Below, in pieces: positions 32,816-35,941 of a DNA stretch of 35,941 bases (its first letter is position 1; the number at the start of each line of letters is the position of its first letter). The stretch spans positions 1 to 35,941 of the IMG/VR virus record IMGVR_UViG_3300008050_000130; one strand, 5' to 3'. The stretch comes from a virus. Position numbers and translations under genes: made by a program. The notes under the pieces were generated by a model. It searched no databases. It was not told the DNA's origin and saw only the letters and a program-made list of their open reading frames with translations.

Positions 32816-32950
32816 TTATATGAGCCCGAGCCTGAGCATCGGCGACTCTTTGCCGTGTTCGCACTCGCCGTCGGCTTCTACGTCGCAACCGTCCTCAGTC
32901 GTTACTACTGTGCCGTCGCCAAAATCTTCGTCGCCTATTAGGTCAAACAT
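32816..32950 (-). CDS. Small phage protein of the DGCxVExDGxCxHG...LGLI type, 44 aa
   Basis: Start at 32950 after AAAGGGAATCGAG. The product MFDLIGDEDFGDGTVVTTED, then GCDVEADGECEHGKESPMLR and LGLI, matches a short motif found in many phages and plasmids, where D-G-C-x-V-E-x-D-G-x-C-x-H-G-x-x-S-P-x-L-x-LGLI is almost the whole protein. C22, C30 and H32 suggest a half zinc site. The function of this widespread family is unknown to me. Confidence 0.75.
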   Translation of the reverse strand: MFDLIGDEDFGDGTVVTTEDGCDVEADGECEHGKESPMLRLGLI

Positions 32951-32970
32951 CTCGATTCCCTTTCGATTCC

Positions 32971-33058
32971 TAGTGCTGATCTAGCACTATCGGAGCGCCG
33001 ATACCCAACCGAGAATATCGACGCTCTGATAGTGCGGCGAGCCGTTGCCAGCTCGCCG
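32971..33058 (-). promoter_or_regulatory. Structured intergenic region with competing hairpins
   Basis: Three elements fill the 113-base gap 32951-33063. TAGTGCT/AGCACTA (32971-32977/32983-32989) is a 7-bp hairpin. GCACTATCGGAGCG (32984-32997) pairs with 33022-33035 at 13 of 14 positions and continues with CGATA/TATCG (32999-33003/33016-33020), giving about 19 pairs. CGGCGAGC/GCTCGCCG (33035-33042/33051-33058) is an 8-bp hairpin. The first two share AGCACTA and exclude each other. No U-tract follows on either strand. Confidence 0.6.
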
Positions 33059-33063
33059 TCGAT

Positions 33064-33480
33064 CTATCTGTTGTTAGCGATAGTGTTATCAGGGTAGAAG
33101 TGTTCCCCGTCCCACACGCCGTCCTCGTAATCTGCGCGAGATTCCTGATACTGGCGATTTTCCATATCCGCCTCGTGAGCGATCTGGCGGGCGCAGGATT
33201 CGCAGATACCTTCTTCATCTTCGAGGGTGTCTTCGATCCATTCAAGCTCCGAGCCTTTAAGGGTGCTTCGAAATCCATCATCAGAGTCTCCGCAATCCGC
33301 ACACGTCGAGCGCCAAAATATCGACCTAGCGGTTGGTGAATCTTCAATGGCATCTACGCCGTCAGTTACAACAGCCTCATAGACTTTCAAAATGGTGGGA
33401 ATATCCGCACCGTCCCACCATGATTCAGTCTGCCACCCACTCCACTCGGCAATTCTTCTTAACTTGTCTATGTCGCTCAT
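33064..33480 (-). CDS. Early protein with CxxC...CxxC zinc site, 138 aa
   Basis: It is ATGA-coupled to the previous gene. The product starts MSDIDKLRRIAEWSGWQTES. Its centre has CADCGDSDDGFRSTLKGSEL (C60, C63) and later GICESCARQI (C93, C96), a spaced four-cysteine zinc ribbon. The C-terminal third is acidic and rich in Asp, Glu and Tyr (WDGEHFYPDNTIANNR). Not assigned to a family. A nucleic acid or protein adaptor role would be usual for such a ribbon. Confidence 0.7.
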   Translation of the reverse strand: MSDIDKLRRIAEWSGWQTESWWDGADIPTILKVYEAVVTDGVDAIEDSPTARSIFWRSTCADCGDSDDGFRSTLKGSELEWIEDTLEDEEGICESCARQIAHEADMENRQYQESRADYEDGVWDGEHFYPDNTIANNR

Positions 33481-33932
33481 CGGTAATCTACAATCTCAAG
33501 GTGTCCAGATTGCTGAGCGGCTTCGATTATCGTGTTGTATCGCTCCGTCTGCGTCGGGAGCGGCGACACATAACGGGGATCGTTCAAGCTCTCCATATCC
33601 CGCGGCGATACTTCGTTGTATCGGCGTTGAAGCGAGAGATTGCGCTCAGGGATATACCAGCGTTCGCTGTCTACTTCAAACCCGCTGTCGCGGTTAACAA
33701 TGCCTGCTGACTTCATAAAGCGGGGTGCGTCCATATCTTCCTCCAGATATACGTTCTCGCCGTCTGTATAGCTGTATGAGCTGGCGGGTGCGTCGGCGAG
33801 TTCGTAAGCGCTGACTGGGACTTTAAGCCAACCGTGGGAGCTGTCGCTTATAAACTCCATTGTGTGGGTGTCGCCGTTGGTCGGCGGGGTTGTTAGCAGC
33901 TCTATGATCTGCTGTCGGGTCGTGTCGTTCAT
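33477..33932 (-). CDS. Early protein with SHGWLKV/YLEED motifs, 151 aa
   Basis: The start region is a DNA repeat shared with the 34859 start (product MNDTTR in both). The core DSSHGWLKVPVSAYELADAP, SSYSYTDGENVYLEEDMDAP matches a small family of unknown function found in many phages, in which S-x-x-HGWL, YSY and YLEED are conserved. Residues about 79-89 carry the NRDSGFEVDSE motif also found in the 68-aa protein. The end is helical. There is no catalytic motif I can name. Confidence 0.7.
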   Translation of the reverse strand: MNDTTRQQIIELLTTPPTNGDTHTMEFISDSSHGWLKVPVSAYELADAPASSYSYTDGENVYLEEDMDAPRFMKSAGIVNRDSGFEVDSERWYIPERNLSLQRRYNEVSPRDMESLNDPRYVSPLPTQTERYNTIIEAAQQSGHLEIVDYR

Positions 33933-33964
33933 GGGTCTCGATTCCTTCGGGCTTGTGTCGGTCG

Positions 33965-34026
33965 CTGGGGCGCTTCGCTCCAGAGCTAAGGCGCTAACGG
34001 GGTGAATCGTTAGCGCCTACGCTCTG
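33965..34026 (-). promoter_or_regulatory. Strong compound hairpin downstream of ardA
   Basis: AGGCGCTAACG (33989-33999) pairs perfectly with CGTTAGCGCCT (34008-34018). CAGAGC/GCTCTG (33981-33986/34021-34026) extends it after a 2x2 internal loop. A second hairpin, CTGGGGCG/CGCTCCAG (33965-33972/33976-33983), competes for CAG. In the - strand message it follows the ardA stop by 13 bases. A CTTT-like run is absent, so it probably protects the ardA 3' end or reduces read-through. Confidence 0.6.
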
Positions 34027-34039
34027 CGGCGAAACTAGG

Positions 34040-34582
34040 CTAATCGGCGGGGGCGAATACATATCCGTCGTGTTCGATGTATCCCCAATCTCTCATTACG
34101 TGATCGAAATATAATTTCCAGTCGATGTAATAAGCGATCTCGTCGGGGACGTTCAGAAGCGCTCCGGTTTCGTCGGCGAATTGCTCGGCGTATTCTTCGC
34201 CGCTCATTTCGCCGCAATACTGTTGATCGAACCGTTCGGCGTAGTCGCTAATATCCTGCGGCAAATCGTCCTTGCCTTGATAGTCGATCCACGCGAGAAA
34301 CGCGGCTTCGTCCCGTATTCCGTCCATTACTGCGGACAACTCCGCAACATCTCGGAGCGGCGTATATTCCTCGATCAATCGACCAAATCCTTCGTGGTCG
34401 AAGATCGCGAATTCTTCGGCGTATGGCTGGCGGCTGGTGGCTAGTATTCGGGCGGCTTCGGCGTTCAGCTCGTCGCCGTCTTTCCCGTCAACGTCTACCC
34501 ACTCGCCGAGCAAGTCGCCGTTGTTGTAGTCGGCGAGCGATCCGATCCAAATTCGGCGCTCGGTTGCTGTTGTTGTTGTCAT
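34040..34582 (-). CDS. ardA: Antirestriction protein ArdA, 180 aa
   Basis: The start at 34582 follows AGGAG. The opening ERRIWIGSLADYNNGDLLGE is the hallmark of ArdA, followed by FAIFDHEGFGRLIEEYTPLR and the C-terminal ISDYAERFDQQYCGEMSGEE, YAEQFADETGALLN and YYIDWKLYFDHVMRDWG. The length is normal. The protein is strongly acidic, as expected for a dimer that mimics about 40 bp of B-form DNA and ties up type I restriction-modification enzymes. It is made from the fifth gene of the early operon, so it would protect incoming DNA soon after entry. Most known copies are on conjugative plasmids; phage copies are known. Confidence 0.93.
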   Translation of the reverse strand: MTTTTATERRIWIGSLADYNNGDLLGEWVDVDGKDGDELNAEAARILATSRQPYAEEFAIFDHEGFGRLIEEYTPLRDVAELSAVMDGIRDEAAFLAWIDYQGKDDLPQDISDYAERFDQQYCGEMSGEEYAEQFADETGALLNVPDEIAYYIDWKLYFDHVMRDWGYIEHDGYVFAPAD

Positions 34583-34586
34583 GTTC

Positions 34587-34859
34587 TTAGGCTCCTGTAA
34601 TCGTGCTTAGTAGGTCGGCGGCTTCGTCGGCTGCCCACGCTGCTTCTTCGAGTTTGTCGGCGGCTTCGTCTAGGGTGTCGGCGGCTTCTTCGAGTGCTTC
34701 CAGTTGGACTGAGGTGATCGTTCCGTCTGGGATGTTGCCGATCTTCTCGCGCTCATCGTCGGCGAGCTGTCGCACTTCGTCGGCGATGCCCGAAAATCCG
34801 TTGTCGGTGAAGATGTTTTCGATCTGTGTTTGAACATCTTTGCGGGTCGTGTCGTTCAT
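34587..34859 (-). CDS. Small helical acidic protein, 90 aa
   Basis: I start at 34859 after the CGAAGGAATCGA module; the longer frame to 34994 is read through a non-coding hairpin and is rejected. After MNDTTRKDVQTQIENIF and the cassette IPDGTITSV, the last 40 residues are Ala/Glu/Asp heptads (LEALEEAADTLDEAADKLEE), a strong coiled coil. It ends four bases before the ardA ATG. An acidic helical protein next to ArdA could be another DNA mimic, but that is a guess. Confidence 0.65.
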   Translation of the reverse strand: MNDTTRKDVQTQIENIFTDNGFSGIADEVRQLADDEREKIGNIPDGTITSVQLEALEEAADTLDEAADKLEEAAWAADEAADLLSTITGA

Positions 34860-34910
34860 TGTTTTCGATTCCTTCGTTCGTTCGGTTGGTCGAGCTGAGC
34901 GGCTCGGCAT

Positions 34911-34939
34911 AGCTCGCAAGCGCTCAAGGCTTGCGAGCT
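34911..34939 (-). promoter_or_regulatory. 11-bp hairpin between early gene groups
   Basis: AGCTCGCAAGC (34911-34921) pairs perfectly with GCTTGCGAGCT (34929-34939) around a seven-base loop. It lies in the 91-base gap after the 88-aa gene and before the ribosome module of the 90-aa gene. No U-tract follows on the - strand (the next bases are ATGCCGAGC), so read-through is expected. It divides the first three genes from the ardA pair. Confidence 0.6.
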
Positions 34940-34950
34940 GTACCCAGACG

Positions 34951-35217
34951 TTAAGCGTTGGCGTTCTGGCTGGCAAGGTAACGCCGTATTGCATAGGCGC
35001 AATGCTCGCAACATTCGGACACGGGCGCAGCTGGCGCAGCTGGGGCGGCTTGGTCGAGCTTGTAGAGGTAGGCGTTAACTCGGTTTACGCAAGTTAGCGC
35101 GAGCTCGTCCCTGCCTGATTGAATCATCAGCTGCATCATCTGAAGGTCTTGCATGGCTCGCCTTGCGTCGTAGTCTGGGGCGAGCTGGTCGGCGAGCTGT
35201 TTTAGTTCGGTTGTCAT
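34951..35217 (-). CDS. Small helical CCxxC protein, 88 aa
   Basis: It is TAATG-coupled to the previous gene. Residues 1-60 are helical with many Met and Gln (AMQDLQMMQLMIQSGRDELA). An Ala/Pro linker (AAPAAPAAP) follows, then SECCEHCAYAIRRYLASQ with C69, C70 and C73. The linker-plus-cysteine tail looks like a flexible metal-binding end. I do not recognise it. Confidence 0.65.
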   Translation of the reverse strand: MTTELKQLADQLAPDYDARRAMQDLQMMQLMIQSGRDELALTCVNRVNAYLYKLDQAAPAAPAAPVSECCEHCAYAIRRYLASQNANA

Positions 35218-35504
35218 TAGAGAACTTCTCCGTCTATTTTGATAGTTGTAGCTCCGGCGTTCGGGGCTCCGAATTCGTGGAGCGGGGTGAATTGTTCTTC
35301 CCCGTTCCGGTGATAAATAAATCCTTTGTAGTAGCTCTCTCCGTCGTCGTCGAGCATCTCGAAACTCGAGCGGATAATTCCCGCTCGGGTCTTAACGTGT
35401 GGGTCTCCTGAGTGTCGCCCTTTGGCGTTGGCGTTGGTTCCAGCTGGGGCGGCTGGGTCGGCGATCCGGTCAAGGGTGATTTCCCAGTAATACGAATAAC
35501 TCAT
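35217..35504 (-). CDS. Small early protein of the DDDG-YY...FGxPNAG type, 95 aa
   Basis: The start at 35504 overlaps the previous stop (TAATG) and follows AGAGGCGG; the frame from 35525 is rejected. MSYSYYWEITLDRIADPAAP, then FEMLDDDGESYYKGFIYHRN and FTPLHEFGAPNAGATTIKID follow a pattern seen in small proteins of many phages and plasmids (Y-W-x-I-T, DDDG-x-x-YY-x-G, PL-x-x-FG-x-PNAG). The fold should be beta-rich. Function unknown. Confidence 0.7.
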   Translation of the reverse strand: MSYSYYWEITLDRIADPAAPAGTNANAKGRHSGDPHVKTRAGIIRSSFEMLDDDGESYYKGFIYHRNGEEQFTPLHEFGAPNAGATTIKIDGEVL

Positions 35505-35926
35505 TATTTCGCCGCCTCTGCCCATGCTGTCGCCCAGCGCTCGAGCAGCTCGACAATGTGAGCGTTTTCGGGTGCGTGAATGTCTAGGTCGTTGCCACCT
35601 AACGCAATATCAACAGCTGCAAACCGTCGGCGGGCTTCGTGTTGGGCTGTTGTGAGGTTTCCTGCGTAGGCTTTCCATGCGGCGGGTTTACTTTGATCTG
35701 CGAAGGCTTGCACCTCGTCGGCGTGTTCCTGTATCCCTTCGGGGCTGTACTGGTGATTTAAGCGCCTAGCTTCGGTGATTGCTTCATATTCATTAACGCA
35801 GCATGTAACTGCTTCACTGTCGCCGTTGGCGAACACTTCCCGCACTTCGAAATGTCCGGTCTCGATTAGGTCGCCCGTTGTCGGGTCTGCGTGTTCGTCG
35901 GTCTGGACTATGAATGATGAGGTCAT
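35504..35926 (-). CDS. First visible gene of the early operon, 140 aa, unknown
   Basis: The ATG at 35926 follows GGAGAATCGAAACA, and the ribosome site begins at the very edge of the window. The first 60 residues (TGHFEVREVFANGDSEAVTC, then CVNEYEAITEARRLNHQYSP) form a beta-alpha module resembling those in other small early genes. The remaining helical part (AWKAYAGNLTTAQHEARRRF, ELLERWATAWAEAAK) is not recognised. The promoter must lie outside the window. Confidence 0.65.
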   Translation of the reverse strand: MTSSFIVQTDEHADPTTGDLIETGHFEVREVFANGDSEAVTCCVNEYEAITEARRLNHQYSPEGIQEHADEVQAFADQSKPAAWKAYAGNLTTAQHEARRRFAAVDIALGGNDLDIHAPENAHIVELLERWATAWAEAAK

Positions 35927-35941
35927 TGTTTCGATTCTCCA

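Larger units (their letters stand above)
32582..33695 (-). repeat. 33-base duplicated coding segment (NxDSGFxxDSE)
   Basis: Bases 32582-32614 and 33663-33695 agree at 30 of 33 positions. Both encode the motif N-(H/R)-DSGF-(K/E)-(A/V)-DSE, at the C-terminus of the 68-aa protein and in the middle of the 151-aa protein. The changes are mostly silent or conservative, so the peptide is under selection or the copying was recent. Confidence 0.8.
32699..34730 (-). repeat. 24-base duplicated coding segment (PDGTITSV)
   Basis: Bases 32699-32722 and 34707-34730 match at 23 of 24 positions and encode PDGTITSV in the 68-aa and 90-aa proteins. The flanking sequence is not related, so this is a short shared cassette and not general homology. 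Confidence 0.8.
33916..34876 (-). repeat. Duplicated start module before two early genes
   Basis: CGGGTCGTGTCGTTCAT, five variable bases and TCGATTCCTTCG occur at 33916-33949 and 34843-34876, with identical spacing. On the - strand this is the ribosome module CGAAGGAATCGA followed by the coding start MNDTTR. The rest of the two genes is unrelated, so the promoter-proximal end of one has been copied onto the other. Confidence 0.85.

Noticed and set aside
34860-34994. Longer start for the 90-aa acidic protein
   Set aside because: The extension reads through the 34911-34939 hairpin, while the ATG at 34859 has the shared ribosome module.
1-35941. Direct terminal repeats, CRISPR arrays or a diversity-generating retroelement
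   Set aside because: The two ends share no sequence that I can see, there is no regularly spaced repeat array, and there is no reverse transcriptase gene or template/variable repeat pair near the fibre.

Overview
The window is a piece of a tailed double-stranded DNA phage genome (Caudoviricetes). The evidence is an intact head and tail gene order: large terminase, portal, ejection-type giant protein, scaffold, HK97-fold capsid, decoration, fibre, adaptor and tail hub. I see no tape measure, sheath or tail-tube gene, and a 2,811-residue protein sits between portal and scaffold, so a podovirus-like particle is most likely. Nothing in the sequence fixes the host. I found no integrase, endolysin, DNA polymerase, helicase or tRNA. 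The first reading frame is open at the left edge and the last promoter lies beyond the right edge, so the window is probably not the whole genome.

Layout: bases 1-24742 are read on the + strand. Two tiny membrane peptides and a UUCG-capped hairpin lead to three small coupled genes and a terminator, and then to the structural operon. That operon runs TerL, portal, two unknowns, the giant protein, scaffold, major capsid and decoration protein. It continues with a short insert holding a Phd-like antitoxin gene, then fibre-linked proteins, a 1,084-residue fibre ending in a seven-repeat beta-propeller, small tail proteins, a head-tail adaptor and a hub that appears split in two. Bases 24887-35926 are read on the - strand, and a perfect 18-bp inverted repeat terminator at 24741-24785 separates the two convergent blocks.

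The - strand block has two parts. The promoter-proximal part (35926-30531) is an early region of about 15 very small, tightly overlapping genes, one of which is ArdA, a DNA-mimic antirestriction protein. Several others look like small zinc-binding proteins. These genes share short duplicated DNA modules at starts, ends and inside coding regions, and strong hairpins punctuate the groups. The distal part (30436-24887) is a recombination operon: a RecT-like annealing protein with an N-terminal zinc finger, then SbcC/Rad50-like and SbcD/Mre11-like subunits with a 45-residue CxxC protein between them, then two small regulatory-looking proteins. Two interleaved, mutually exclusive hairpins sit between an HTH protein and this operon and look like a leader switch.

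The most promising places for new biology are the ArdA neighbourhood (candidate anti-defence genes), the 45-residue protein locked between SbcC and SbcD, the interleaved hairpins at 30452-30524, and the split propeller hub at 22221-24742.
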